From: Alphaproteobacteria bacterium
GTDB lineage: Bacteria; Pseudomonadota; Alphaproteobacteria; UBA2966
Length of the DNA: 37,100 nt
Direction: 5' to 3'
Assembly: GCA_030740435.1 (NCBI GenBank)
Contig: JASLXG010000184.1
Location: 1-37,100 of the forward strand
Shown here piece after piece: positions 7,514 to 15,231 of the stretch (position 1 is the stretch's first letter; each line of letters opens with the position of its first letter). The notes beneath the pieces are model-generated. The model worked only from the letters and a program-made list of their open reading frames with translations, had not been told where the DNA came from and made no database searches. A program made the translations under genes and the position numbers.

Positions 7514-7976
7514 TGGATTGCTCGGCCTGGGGCCGCCCGGGCCGGGTCACGATCCAACTGGCGATGATGACCAACATAAATCCCAGCCCCAGCGTCAGGA
7601 CGGCATCACCATAGTGCAGCGCCACGAAGATCAGCCCCCCCGACATCACCACCACGGCCGCCAGTTTGGCGCGCAGCGGGATGACGCCGTGATCGTGCCA
7701 GGCCCTGACCGGTGGTCCCAGCCGGGGGTGGTGGTAGAGCCAGTTCTGAAAGCGCGGCGAAGAGAGCGAAAAGGCCCAAAGCGCCATGAGCAAAAAGACC
7801 GTGGTCGGCAACAGCGGCAGGAAGATGCCGGCCACGCCGACCGCGACGTTGAGCCAGGCGAAAGCGAAGAAAAGGTGGCGCAACGTCGCACTTTGCCGCA
7901 CCCGGACGGCCAGGGCAGACCTTGCGCCGGCGTTCACGGCCGCGTCGCCTTCAGGCGGCCGTGGTACCGCCATCAA
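7503..7976 (-). CDS. DUF454 (YbaN) family inner-membrane protein
   Basis: A 157-residue membrane protein of the DUF454/YbaN family, function unknown. Typical features are HLFFAFAWLNVAVGVAGIFLPLLPTTVFLLMALWAFSLSSPRFQNWLYHHPRLGPPVRAWHDHGVIPLRAKLAAVVVM, that is, two hydrophobic helices around the LPLLPTTVFLL motif, the SSPRF-NWL-HHP-LGP-VR-W block, and two more helices near the end. The N-terminal 30 residues are polar and variable, so a later start is possible. As drawn, the start overlaps the SDR stop by 26 nt. The last four residues, MTR and the stop, fall in a 24-bp repeat copy, so the natural C-terminus may have been altered. Confidence 0.8.
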   Translation of the reverse strand: MMAVPRPPEGDAAVNAGARSALAVRVRQSATLRHLFFAFAWLNVAVGVAGIFLPLLPTTVFLLMALWAFSLSSPRFQNWLYHHPRLGPPVRAWHDHGVIPLRAKLAAVVVMSGGLIFVALHYGDAVLTLGLGFMLVIIASWIVTRPGRPQAEQSMTR

Positions 7977-8724
7977 TAGGTAACGCGATGCCGGTGATCA
8001 TGCGGGCTTCGTCGGAAGCCAAAAAGACCGCGGCATTGGCTGTGTCGACCTCTTCGGGCATGCGGCCCAAGGGGATGGTGGAGCGGAAGCGGGCCTTGGC
8101 TTCTTCCCAGTCGTCGGCCATGCCGGGCAGAAACTCCTTCAGCATGGGGGTGTCGGTGGCGGCCGGACACAGCGTGTTGACACGGATGTTCTCGGGCGCC
8201 AGCTCCAGCGCCAGACCACGAGTGAGACCATGGACACCGTGTTTGGCCGCCGTGTAGGGCGTGAAGTTGGGCCTCGCCATGAGGGCCTGCAACGACGAGG
8301 TAAAGAGGATGACAGCGCCGTTTTCGCTGGCCTGGGCGCGCTTGCGCAGCTCCGGCAACGCCGCCTGGGTCATGCGAAAGGGGCCCTTCAGGTTGACGTC
8401 GACGACGCGGTCGAGGGCGGCGTCGTCGATGCCCTCGAAGGTGCCGGAAAAGGGCGTGCCGGCGTTGTTGAAGAGGATATCCAGCCCGCCCCAGCGCTCG
8501 GCCGCCAGCGCCACGGCGGCCTCGTTCTGGGCCCGGTCCATGTGGTCGTCGTGGAGGTAGGCGCAGTTCTGGCCCAGCTCGTCGGCCAGGGCCTGGCCGG
8601 CCCCGTCGTCGAGGTCGGTGATGACGACTGAGGCGCCCTCTTCGACGAAGCGCCGCGCCGAAGCCGCCCCCAAACCCGAAGCCGCCCCGGTGATGATCGC
8701 AACCTTGCCTGCCAGTCTGGCCAT
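7951..8724 (-). CDS. Short-chain dehydrogenase/reductase (SDR)
   Basis: A 257-residue classical SDR, a cytoplasmic NAD(P)-dependent oxidoreductase. Seen are the cofactor motif TGAASGLG (about residues 12-19), an acidic DLDD after the second strand that favours NAD, NNAG (about 90-93), the catalytic Ser in LFTSSLQAL, YTAAK (Tyr and Lys, about 159-163), and the C-terminal IDGGTTAA. The substrate cannot be assigned. The ATG at 8724 was chosen because MARLAGKVAIITG is the usual SDR start and GGGAGG lies 10-15 nt upstream. It is the first gene of a seven-gene minus-strand run and is divergent from the alpha/beta hydrolase, with 91 nt between the starts. Confidence 0.88.
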   Translation of the reverse strand: MARLAGKVAIITGAASGLGAASARRFVEEGASVVITDLDDGAGQALADELGQNCAYLHDDHMDRAQNEAAVALAAERWGGLDILFNNAGTPFSGTFEGIDDAALDRVVDVNLKGPFRMTQAALPELRKRAQASENGAVILFTSSLQALMARPNFTPYTAAKHGVHGLTRGLALELAPENIRVNTLCPAATDTPMLKEFLPGMADDWEEAKARFRSTIPLGRMPEEVDTANAAVFLASDEARMITGIALPIDGGTTAA

Positions 8725-8771
8725 TTCATGTTCCTCCCTGCTACCTTCCTGCGTCTTACACGACTGGCTAC

Positions 8772-8804
8772 AGAGCGGCAAGAGAGCGGCAAGAGAGCGG
8801 CAAG
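8772..8804 (+). repeat. Three tandem copies of an 11-bp unit (AGAGCGGCAAG)
   Basis: Three perfect head-to-tail copies of AGAGCGGCAAG lie in the 91-bp divergent intergenic region between the SDR gene and the alpha/beta hydrolase, ending 11 nt before the hydrolase start. The following GGGAGGGTGACG contains the likely hydrolase ribosome-binding site. An 11-bp unit is close to one helical turn, so copy-number change could alter promoter geometry; this is inference only. Confidence 0.75.
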
Positions 8805-8815
8805 GGAGGGTGACG

Positions 8816-9622
8816 ATGGCGAAAATCGAGACGGTATTCGTCGAGGGAAAACCACGCCTGGCTTGCGACGTGGCGGGCAGCGGCGAGCTTGTGGTGCTGC
8901 TGCACGGCATCGGCGGCCAGCGCCAGAACTGGAGCGACCAAATGCCGGCCTTCGCCCGGCACTTCCAGGTGGTGGCCTGGGACGCCCGCGGCTACGGCTT
9001 GTCGGATGACTACGAGGGGCCCCTCGACTTCGCCGATTTCAGCGCCGATCTGACCCGCCTGCTCGATCATTTCGGCGCCCCCCGGGCCCATCTCGTGGGG
9101 CTCTCCATGGGCGGGCTCATCCTGCAGGATTTTTATGAGCGCGAGCCCCAACGGGCGGCCTCGCTGGTGCTTTGCAACACCCTCGCCAGCTTCGCCGAGA
9201 TGCTGACGCCCGAGCAACGCGCCGAGTTCATCCGGCTCCGCCAAGAGCCCCTATTGGCCGGCGGCGAGCCCCGCGACATCGCACCCGGCGTGGCCCAATC
9301 CTTCTCCGGTCCCGACATCAGCGAGGCCCAGATGGCGCGCCTGGTGGCCTCCATGTCGGCGCTGCACAAGGAGAGCTACCTCAAGACCATCGTGGCCACC
9401 ACCAATCACGAGCGCATCCCCGACCTGGCGGCCTTCGCGCTGCCGGTGCTGCTGGTCTTCGGCGAGCACGACCCCCTGACGCCGGTGGCCTTCGGCGAAA
9501 GCATGCAGGCGCGCTTGCCCGATTCCCGCCTCCACGTCATCCCCCGGGCCGGGCACCTCTCGAACCTGGAAAAGCCGGACGAGTTCAACCGCGTCGTGCT
9601 GGAGTTCCTACTCGCCCGATAA
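8816..9622 (+). CDS. Alpha/beta hydrolase (PcaD-like)
   Basis: A 268-residue alpha/beta-fold hydrolase, cytoplasmic. The oxyanion-hole motif is VLLHGIGG (about residues 27-34). The nucleophile elbow is GLSMGG (Ser about 97), the acid is the Asp in FGEHDPLTP (about 221), and the catalytic His is in PRAGHLSNLEKP (about 246). The pattern DARGYGLSDDYEGP and the overall length resemble 3-oxoadipate enol-lactonases and related C-C or ester hydrolases, but the substrate is not determinable. GGGAGGG sits about 7 nt before the ATG, next to a three-copy 11-bp tandem repeat. It faces the GGDEF gene convergently. Confidence 0.85.
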   Translation: MAKIETVFVEGKPRLACDVAGSGELVVLLHGIGGQRQNWSDQMPAFARHFQVVAWDARGYGLSDDYEGPLDFADFSADLTRLLDHFGAPRAHLVGLSMGGLILQDFYEREPQRAASLVLCNTLASFAEMLTPEQRAEFIRLRQEPLLAGGEPRDIAPGVAQSFSGPDISEAQMARLVASMSALHKESYLKTIVATTNHERIPDLAAFALPVLLVFGEHDPLTPVAFGESMQARLPDSRLHVIPRAGHLSNLEKPDEFNRVVLEFLLAR

Positions 9623-9740
9623 TCGCCGAGGACCCTTTGTCTATTTGGCACCAAGCCGCCATTGAGGCGGCGGCCAAGCGCGCGGATGCGCGCGCCCGGC
9701 GAGGGCCCAAATAAGACTCGGCGGGGGAACCGGCGCACTT

Positions 9741-9770
9741 GGGTGGGGCGGGGGGACGGGGGGTCGGGGG
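9741..9770 (+). other. G-rich tract with G-quadruplex potential
   Basis: Within 30 nt there are five G-runs (3, 4, 6, 6 and 5 G) separated by 1-2 nt, which exceeds the usual four-run quadruplex pattern with short loops. It lies between the 3' ends of the convergent hydrolase and GGDEF genes, 8 nt beyond the GGDEF stop. G-richness is on the plus strand, so it would appear in read-through RNA of the hydrolase. Two GC hairpins (about 9653-9670 and 9678-9695) precede it, but no U-tract terminator follows. Confidence 0.6.
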
Positions 9771-9777
9771 TCGAAAG

Positions 9778-10476
9778 TTACTCTGCGGCGACGTCGAAGG
9801 TGTCGTTCTTGCGGGTCTTGGTCTCGTACATCTCGGCGTCGGCGCGGCGCAGGAGGTCGGCCTCGTCGCTGTTGGCGTCGTAGCTGGCCGAGCCGAAACT
9901 GGCGCGCAGCGGAATGCCGACGCCCTTGTAGCGGGCGTGGGCCTGGGAGAGCAGGCTGTGCAGGCGGCGCGCCCGGAAGAACCCTTCGGCCTCGCCGGTG
10001 TGGGTGAGCAACGCCGCGAACTCGTCGCCGCCCAGCCGGCCCAGCACGTCGGTCAGCCGGGTGTTCTGGCGCAGCACCTTGGAGACACGCCGCAGCACGG
10101 CATCGCCGGCGGCGTGGCCGTGGCGGTCGTTGATCTGCTTGAAGTCATCGAGGTCGATGTAGGTCAAAACCCCGGTGTCGCCGTGACGGCGGGCCGCCGC
10201 CAGCACCCTGCGCATCTGGGCGTCGAAGCCGCGGCGGTTCAAAAGTCCGGTCAGGGGATCGGTCATGACCAGCGATTCGAGGCGCTCGATCTTCTCGCGT
10301 TGATGGGAAATGCGCTGCTCGGCGGCGGCCACCACCTCGACCGCCTGCTCCAGCAGGCGCCAGGGCTCCTGGCGGGTGATGGCGGTGCGGTCGCGCAACG
10401 AGCGCAGCAGCTGGTCGGTCAGCGCGCCGGCCTGGCCCTTGGCTGGCACGGGACCGAAATCAATGGCGATACTCAT
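9778..10476 (-). CDS. Diguanylate cyclase (GGDEF domain protein)
   Basis: A 232-residue soluble protein. Residues 1-65 are helical with a probable coiled coil (LLEQAVEVVAAAEQRISHQREKIERLE). From about 66 comes a complete GGDEF domain: LVMTDPLTGLLNRRGFD, YIDLDDFKQINDRHGHAAGD, and the active-site GGDEF at 149-153. An RLTD motif at 140-143 is exactly five residues before GGDEF and matches the product-inhibition I-site (RxxD). It should make cyclic di-GMP from two GTP. No sensor domain of known type or membrane segment is visible, so any input is probably through the N-terminal helices. The ATG at 10476 has GGGAGAGGAA upstream. An 8-bp hairpin lies 27 nt upstream of the start. Confidence 0.88.
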   Translation of the reverse strand: MSIAIDFGPVPAKGQAGALTDQLLRSLRDRTAITRQEPWRLLEQAVEVVAAAEQRISHQREKIERLESLVMTDPLTGLLNRRGFDAQMRRVLAAARRHGDTGVLTYIDLDDFKQINDRHGHAAGDAVLRRVSKVLRQNTRLTDVLGRLGGDEFAALLTHTGEAEGFFRARRLHSLLSQAHARYKGVGIPLRASFGSASYDANSDEADLLRRADAEMYETKTRKNDTFDVAAE

Positions 10477-10809
10477 GCGGGTTCCTCTCCCTTTCTTGTT
10501 TTCCGGCCGCACCCCACTCGCGGCCGGGGACAACGTCTGACGACTTTCTGAGTTCTTGCTCGCAAGGGCCATGCCAGTGAAAAGCCGCACGAAACCGCGG
10601 CCCAAGGCCCAATTTCCCCGGCAAAATCTGCCGCCCGGCAGCTTTGGTCGGGGCCGCCGGGAAGAAATGTCAGGGTGGTTTCAGGAAGCGCTGTGACGCT
10701 CGAGAAAATCGAGCAGCGCCTTCTCGGCCTTTGGCATCAGGCGGCTTCCGATCAGGCACCTTCGCGAAATTCGCGCCGCCGGGCTGGGACGCCAAGGACG
10801 TCATGATAT
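10477..10809. other. 333-nt divergent intergenic region, GGDEF / EipB
   Basis: No convincing gene is present. A perfect 8-bp inverted repeat, CCGGCCGC / GCGGCCGG with a 9-nt loop (10503-10527), lies just upstream of the GGDEF gene and could be an operator or an mRNA hairpin. A second structure, GCGCTG...CTCGA-GAAAA-TCGAG-CAGCGC, spans about 10688-10720. On the minus strand about 10691-10737, a short frame ending LMPKAEKALLDFLERHSAS looks protein-like but has no body or start region, so it may be a gene remnant or chance. Confidence 0.5.
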
Positions 10810-11664
10810 ATGCTGGCGCACGATCTGAAACTGGCGTTCGAAATGATCATGAAATACCTGCCGCCAAGGGCCTTTGCCCTGCTGACGTTGCTGACCGGGC
10901 TGACGGGGCCGGCGGCGGCTGGCGCCATCAATCTCGACCTCTTGTCGCACCGCGCCATCTACGAGCTCTCGCTGGCCAGTGCCGCCAGCGGCAGCGGCGT
11001 TGCCCGGGTCGAGGGCCGCATGGCGCTGGAATGGGTCCGGACCTGCGAAGGCTTCACGGCGCTGCAGCGCATCGGCATGCGCGTGGCCGACCTGCAAGGC
11101 CGCCAGATCGACAGCGACTATACGCTGTCATCGTGGGAATCGAAGCAGGGCGACATCTTCCGCTTCAACATCCGCAGCCTGGCCCGCGGCCGCAAGGAGG
11201 AAGCCTACAGCGGCCGCGCCACCCTGGCCGGTCGGGGCCAGGCGGGCAGCGTCAGCTTCAGCAAGCCCGACGGCCTCGAGGTCGCGCTCGGCGCCGGCAC
11301 CGTCTTTCCCACCGAACACACCACCTTCCTGGTGCGCTCCGCCAGTGCCGGAGAACGCCGCATCGCCGCCCGCATGTTCGACGGCAGCGGCAAGAAGGGG
11401 CTCTTCGACGTCATCGCCTTCGTCACCGACGCCATGCCCGAGGGTGCCGCCGAGGTGGCCCACCCGGCGCTCGACCGTGTGCCGGCCTGGCGCATGCGCA
11501 TGGCCTTTTTCCGCGTCGACCGGGGCGACGAGACGCCCGATTACGAGGTCGATTTCCGCATGTTCGCCAACGGTGTCGCCGACCGCCTGGTGATGGACTA
11601 CGGCGACTTCGCCGTGGCCGGGCGGCTGAGCAAGCTCGAGCCCATGGACGAGCCGGGCTGCTAG
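10810..11664 (+). CDS. eipB: EipB (DUF1849) cell-envelope integrity protein
   Basis: A 284-residue exported protein of the EipB/DUF1849 family, described in Brucella as a periplasmic beta-spiral protein needed for envelope integrity. The family start LLSHRAIYELSLASA-----GV---EGRMALEWVRTCEGF is clear, as are SWESKQGDIFRFN and the central H-TTFLVR. Cys79 (RTCEGF) and the last residue Cys284 are the only cysteines and match the conserved EipB disulfide pair, which supports oxidative folding outside the cytoplasm. A signal peptide (KYLPPRAFALLTLLTGLTGPAAAGA) ends near residue 38. ATGs at 10843 and 10849 give a more normal signal length, so the true start may be there. A terminator-like hairpin follows. 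Confidence 0.82.
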   Translation: MLAHDLKLAFEMIMKYLPPRAFALLTLLTGLTGPAAAGAINLDLLSHRAIYELSLASAASGSGVARVEGRMALEWVRTCEGFTALQRIGMRVADLQGRQIDSDYTLSSWESKQGDIFRFNIRSLARGRKEEAYSGRATLAGRGQAGSVSFSKPDGLEVALGAGTVFPTEHTTFLVRSASAGERRIAARMFDGSGKKGLFDVIAFVTDAMPEGAAEVAHPALDRVPAWRMRMAFFRVDRGDETPDYEVDFRMFANGVADRLVMDYGDFAVAGRLSKLEPMDEPGC

Positions 11665-11671
11665 ATTCTCT

Positions 11672-11712
11672 CCGAGCCGCCCCGAGATAGCTGTTCTTCG
11701 GGCTCGGTTTTG
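11672..11712 (+). terminator. Rho-independent terminator after eipB
   Basis: CCGAGCC at 11672-11678 pairs over 7 bp with GGCTCGG at 11701-11707, enclosing a 22-nt loop that can pair further. It is followed by TTTTGCTTT. It starts 8 nt after the eipB stop codon and fits an intrinsic terminator, although the loop is long and the T-tract is interrupted. Confidence 0.6.
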
Positions 11713-11822
11713 CTTTGTCTCGAGAAAAGAGTTCAGCGCTGAACTAGTTTCTTTTGTTCCGTGGATACAAAGGCTTGTGGATCATGAGCCGATGGGAATC
11801 GGGAGCCGGCGAGCCGCCACCC
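11713..11822. other. Non-coding stretch between terminator and MITE-like element
   Basis: No gene is seen. Its local base composition is lower in GC than the surroundings (GAAAAGAGTTCAGCGCTGAA contains the palindrome TTCAGCGCTGAA). No assignable promoter or RNA was found. Together with the MITE-like element it makes the 433-nt gap between eipB and the enolase-superfamily gene. Confidence 0.4.
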
Positions 11823-12100
11823 TAGCCCGCATTTCTCACCGGGTCACGGGCAGCAAAGCCCCCAGGTGATGCGATCCGGAAGGAAAAGGTCGAAGAGCGT
11901 AGTGGTACTACGCTCTTCGACCTTTTCCGTAGCGGGCGCGCGCACAGGGACTCTGCGGGGCGACCCTCCGGGCGACGCTGTGGCGCCGACAGGGTGTGTC
12001 GCTGTGCTTGCCCGATGTCCCACATTGCGCGGCGCAGCGCTCCTACCCTGTCGACGCCACAGCGTCGCGCAGGCCATGACCCGGTGAGAAATGCGGGCTA
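11823..12100. mobile_element. 278-bp MITE-like element with perfect 24-bp terminal inverted repeats
   Basis: The left end (11823-11846) begins TAGCCCGCATTTCTCACC and ends GGGTCA. The right end (12077-12100) is its exact reverse complement over all 24 bp. Inside are a perfect 22-bp inverted repeat with a 3-nt loop (11882-11928) and a second 23-bp inverted repeat with one mismatch (arms 11972-11994 and 12046-12068). There is no coding capacity for a transposase, so this looks like a non-autonomous element. A third copy of the end sequence occurs alone at 7490-7513. Its outer 3 bp form the TAG stop of the neighbouring enolase-superfamily gene. The family is not identified, and a target duplication beyond a possible TA is not visible. 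Confidence 0.8.
11882..11928. repeat. Perfect 22-bp inverted repeat with 3-nt loop
   Basis: The arms GGAAAAGGTCG... (11882-11903) and ...CGACCTTTTCC (11907-11928) are exact reverse complements with GGT between. In RNA from either strand this would be a very stable hairpin. It lies inside the MITE-like element and has no downstream U-tract, so terminator function is not obvious. Confidence 0.85.
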
Positions 12101-13201
12101 AAGCACGTCGAACGTCGCCTCCTCGATCAGATCCCAATCGAGCTCGGCGCCCAGGCCCGGGCCCTGGGGCAGTTGCGCCTTGCCGTTCTCGATGACCAGC
12201 GGTGTGCCGAGACCAAAATCGAAATAGTCGGTGGGCCACAGGAGCTCGAAGAACTCGCTGTTCCTGAGCGCCGCGGCGCAATGCAAATTGACCAGCTCCA
12301 GCGGATGATAGATGGCGGTGTGGATCTCGCACTGGACGCCGAAGGCGTCGGCTAGATGCGCCGTCTTCATTGCGCCGGTGACGCCGCCGCCCCAGGAGAC
12401 GTCGGCCCGGACGATGTCGACCACCCGCGTGGCCAGACACTCGGCCACTGAATAGGGCCGCTTGGCCAGCACCTCGGCACCGGCGATGGGGATGTCGAGC
12501 GCCCGGCTGAGCTCGCGCAAGCCGGAGAAATTCTCATCCGCCAGCGGCTCCTCGAACCAGTAATAGTCGAGCCGCTCGAGCTCGCGCCCCATACGCAAGG
12601 CCTGTTCGCTGGTATAGGCGGCGACGGGATCGCTCATCAGGGTGAAGTCGGGGCCCACGGCCTCACGCACGCAGCGGTGGGCCTCGAGGTCGAAGGCATA
12701 GTCGCCCGGCGGATGCAGCTTGTAGCCGGCCCAGCCGGCGGCCTGGACCTCGAGCGCCTGCTCGGCGTAGGCGGCCGGCTCGGGCAGCACCAGCGAGGAC
12801 GCGTAGACCGGCACCTCGTCACGGTAGGCGCCGAGGTATTGGTAGAGCGGCTGGCCGGCGGCCTGGGCCGAGAGCAACCAGCAGGCCACGTCGAAGGGGC
12901 CGAAGCTGTAGATCGGCACGAGGTGCCACCAGCGGTCGCTGACCCGGAAGTCCTGCCAGTTACGCTCGCGATAGAGGGGGTCGCGCCCGAGAAAGAAGGG
13001 TTTCAGCGAGGTGGCGGCGATCTCGCCGGCTGGCCGGGCGCCACGCCCGGCGTAGCCGAAGGAGGACGCCGATAGCCCCTCGTCGGTCTTCATCGTGATC
13101 ACCAGGAATTCCAGTTCCGAGCCCTGGCCGTCGCGCAGCTCGCCGCCCGTCATGCCGGACTGGTGGCGGCAGAGCCGAATTTCGATCTCGCTGATTTTCA
13201 T
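12098..13201 (-). CDS. Enolase superfamily enzyme (mandelate racemase / muconate lactonizing type)
   Basis: A 367-residue cytoplasmic enzyme of the MR/MLE group, which abstracts a proton alpha to a carboxylate with Mg2+. An N-terminal capping domain (KISEIEIRLCR...) precedes the barrel. The three metal ligands appear as Asp in LMSDPVAAY (about 191), Glu in WFEEPL (about 217) and Glu in IAGAEVL (about 243). After strand 2 the motif is YKLHPPGD (K-x-H rather than K-x-K), and EIHTAIYHP offers a His on the opposite face, as in mandelate-racemase-type enzymes. This suggests acid-sugar or similar acid chemistry, but the substrate is unknown. The start is the ATG at 13201; a TTG seven codons upstream is possible. 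The TAG stop is the outer end of the MITE-like element, so the C-terminus may be truncated or altered. Confidence 0.83.
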   Translation of the reverse strand: MKISEIEIRLCRHQSGMTGGELRDGQGSELEFLVITMKTDEGLSASSFGYAGRGARPAGEIAATSLKPFFLGRDPLYRERNWQDFRVSDRWWHLVPIYSFGPFDVACWLLSAQAAGQPLYQYLGAYRDEVPVYASSLVLPEPAAYAEQALEVQAAGWAGYKLHPPGDYAFDLEAHRCVREAVGPDFTLMSDPVAAYTSEQALRMGRELERLDYYWFEEPLADENFSGLRELSRALDIPIAGAEVLAKRPYSVAECLATRVVDIVRADVSWGGGVTGAMKTAHLADAFGVQCEIHTAIYHPLELVNLHCAAALRNSEFFELLWPTDYFDFGLGTPLVIENGKAQLPQGPGLGAELDWDLIEEATFDVL

Positions 13202-13253
13202 GCCGCCCAGAATAGAGCACAAATTGGGCAGCGGGAATCGGCGGCTGTGCCCC

Positions 13254-14141
13254 CTATTCGATCTTGGCGGGGGCCAGGGGCTCGACCGGGATCTCCATCA
13301 GATCCTCGCCCCAGATGACGGTGCCCTCGAAGACGTTCATGATGTCGCTGACGACGCGTTCGCGGATGCCGGGTTGGTCGATCTGCTCCAGCATGTGGGT
13401 CAGCACCAGCGTCCTGGCGCCGGCCCGCTGGGCCACCTCGGCCACGTCCAGGTGGCTGCCGGTGAGCTCGCGGAAGAGGGGATGGGGCTCGGTGCCGCTC
13501 ATGATGTAGGTCATGTGGATCAGCACGTCGACGCCGCGTGCCAGTTCCACCAGGCTCTCGGGTACGCCGCCTGAATCGCCGGAATAGCACATCGAGGCAC
13601 CGTCGCCCTCGAGCCGGAAGGCATAGCAGGGCATGATCGGCTGCAGGTGCGGCACCTCGGCCACCGTGACCTTCCAGCCCTTGCCCTCGATGACGTCGCC
13701 GGCCTGGATCTCGGTGACCTCGGGCCGGGGCTTGGGGCGCGGCGGCGTGCCGCCGCGGACGCGAAAGATCTCGTTGCTGGCCGGATGTTCGGTGCGGCCC
13801 ACGATGTCGGGCCAGAAGACGCCTTCCGGGCCGAACAAAAGCTCCGTCATGCGCCCGATGGGCGGCGGGCCGAAGACCTTGAGCTCGGGGATCTTGTCGG
13901 CGCCCAGGTCCCAGCGCTGCAGCACCAGACGGGGATAGTCGAGGCAGTGGTCGTGGTGGAGGTGGCTGAAGAAGGCGTGGCTGACCTCGCTCTGCTTGGC
14001 CCCCGATTCGATCAGGCGCTGGCCCGAACCGGCGCCCTGGTCCATGACGATTAGGTCGTCGCCGACCTCGATCAGATACCCCGAACTGGCCCGGTTGGGG
14101 AGCGGCTTGGGGGTTCCGGTGCCCAAAAGCGTGATCTTCAT
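13254..14141 (-). CDS. MBL-fold metallohydrolase (RNase Z-like)
   Basis: A 295-residue metallo-beta-lactamase-fold hydrolase, cytoplasmic. MKITLLGTGTPKPLPNRASSGYLIEVGDDLIVMDQGAGS is typical of the arylsulfatase/RNase Z branch. The zinc motif is SHLHHDHCLDY (H-x-H-x-D-H, about residues 59-64), with further ligands likely His in VPHLQP, Asp in YSGDSGG and His in LTHMLEQ. Without the RNase Z exosite arm, tRNA 3' processing is not indicated, so the substrate is open. It lies 52 nt upstream of the enolase-superfamily gene on the same strand, so the two may form an operon. It is divergent from the DHH gene by 163 nt. Confidence 0.85.
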   Translation of the reverse strand: MKITLLGTGTPKPLPNRASSGYLIEVGDDLIVMDQGAGSGQRLIESGAKQSEVSHAFFSHLHHDHCLDYPRLVLQRWDLGADKIPELKVFGPPPIGRMTELLFGPEGVFWPDIVGRTEHPASNEIFRVRGGTPPRPKPRPEVTEIQAGDVIEGKGWKVTVAEVPHLQPIMPCYAFRLEGDGASMCYSGDSGGVPESLVELARGVDVLIHMTYIMSGTEPHPLFRELTGSHLDVAEVAQRAGARTLVLTHMLEQIDQPGIRERVVSDIMNVFEGTVIWGEDLMEIPVEPLAPAKIE

Positions 14142-14304
14142 CGGCTGCTTCCTCGCATGGATTTCTCTCTCCGGCCTGGCCCGGACGGCGGGGCCAGGAA
14201 CGACCTTTGGCTATCGCCGGTTTGGCTCCAGGTCGTGCTACACTTCCCCCCAGCGCGCGGCGCAGACGGCTTTTGCCGCCTGTCCTATTACCAGAACAGG
14301 TACC

Positions 14305-15231
14305 ATGTCCGAAAAAAAATACCGCCTCGTCACCCGGGCCGATTTCGACGGTGCCGTTTCGGGCTGCCTGTTGATGGAATTGGGCATGATCGGCGAGGTG
14401 GCGTTTGCCGAGCCCAAGCAGGTGCAGGATGGCGAGGTTGAAATCGACGGCAACGATATTCTCACCAACCTGCCCTATACCGAAGCCGCCCACCTCTGCA
14501 TCGACCACCATTTCAGCGAGGTCGAACGCGTGGGGGCCCACGACAACCTGGTGATCGATTCCGAGGCGCCCTCGGCGGCCCGGGTGGTCTACGAGCATTT
14601 CGGCGGCCACGACGCCTTTCCCGAGATCTCCGAGGAAATGTTGGCGGCCGTCGACCAGGCCGATGCGGCGCAATATGATGAAGCCGACATCCTGGCGCCC
14701 GAGCCCTGGACCATGCTCAATTTCATGCTCGATCCGCGCACCGGCCTCGACCGCTTCGGCCCCTACCAGGTCTCGACGCCGCAGTTCATGAAGGAAATGA
14801 TGACCTATCTTCGCCACACCCCGGTGGCGGAGATCATGGCGCTGCCCGACGTCGAGGAGCGCCTGCACCTCTTCATGACCCATGCCGAGCTCTTCGAGAT
14901 GCAGATCAAGGATTGCGCCAAGCTGCACGGCAACCTAGTGGTGGTCGATTTCCGCGGCCAGGATTCGATCTACTGCGGCAACCGCTTTACCGTCTACGCC
15001 CTCTACCCCGAGTGCAACATATCGATCCAAGCGCTGCCCTTCGGCTCGGACCACACCGTTTTCGCCGTCGGCAAGTCGATCCTCGACCGCAGCTCGCGCA
15101 CCAACGTCGGCGAGCTGATGCTGAAGTACGGCGGCGGCGGCCACCGCGCCGTCGGCACCTGTCGCGCGGCCAACGCGGACGCCGAGCGGGTGCTGGGCGA
15201 ACTGGTGGCCCGGATCACCGCCGACGGTTAG
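14305..15231 (+). CDS. DHH family phosphoesterase
   Basis: A 308-residue member of the DHH/DHHA1 phosphoesterase superfamily, which includes exopolyphosphatases and nano-RNases. The N-terminal motif RADFDGAVSGCLL supplies the first Asp pair, CIDHHFSE is the DHH motif (about residues 71-73), and D-A near DQADAAQYDEAD supplies another metal ligand. The C-terminal DHHA1 domain has LKYGGGGHRAVGTC. Two Mn2+ ions are expected. The substrate (oligonucleotide, polyphosphate or other) cannot be told. ACAGGTACC precedes the ATG. Its stop overlaps the stop of the convergent selenoprotein gene by 4 nt. Confidence 0.82.
   Translation: MSEKKYRLVTRADFDGAVSGCLLMELGMIGEVAFAEPKQVQDGEVEIDGNDILTNLPYTEAAHLCIDHHFSEVERVGAHDNLVIDSEAPSAARVVYEHFGGHDAFPEISEEMLAAVDQADAAQYDEADILAPEPWTMLNFMLDPRTGLDRFGPYQVSTPQFMKEMMTYLRHTPVAEIMALPDVEERLHLFMTHAELFEMQIKDCAKLHGNLVVVDFRGQDSIYCGNRFTVYALYPECNISIQALPFGSDHTVFAVGKSILDRSSRTNVGELMLKYGGGGHRAVGTCRAANADAERVLGELVARITADG

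Noticed and set aside
9637-9714. A 25-residue frame with a TTG start (MSIWHQAAIEAAAKRADARA...)
   Set aside because: A GAGG lies upstream, but the frame is very short, runs through two GC hairpins, and cannot be supported without conservation data.
10691-10737. Protein-like minus-strand tail LMPKAEKALLDFLERHSAS
   Set aside because: No upstream coding body or family match is visible; it is probably chance or a tiny remnant.
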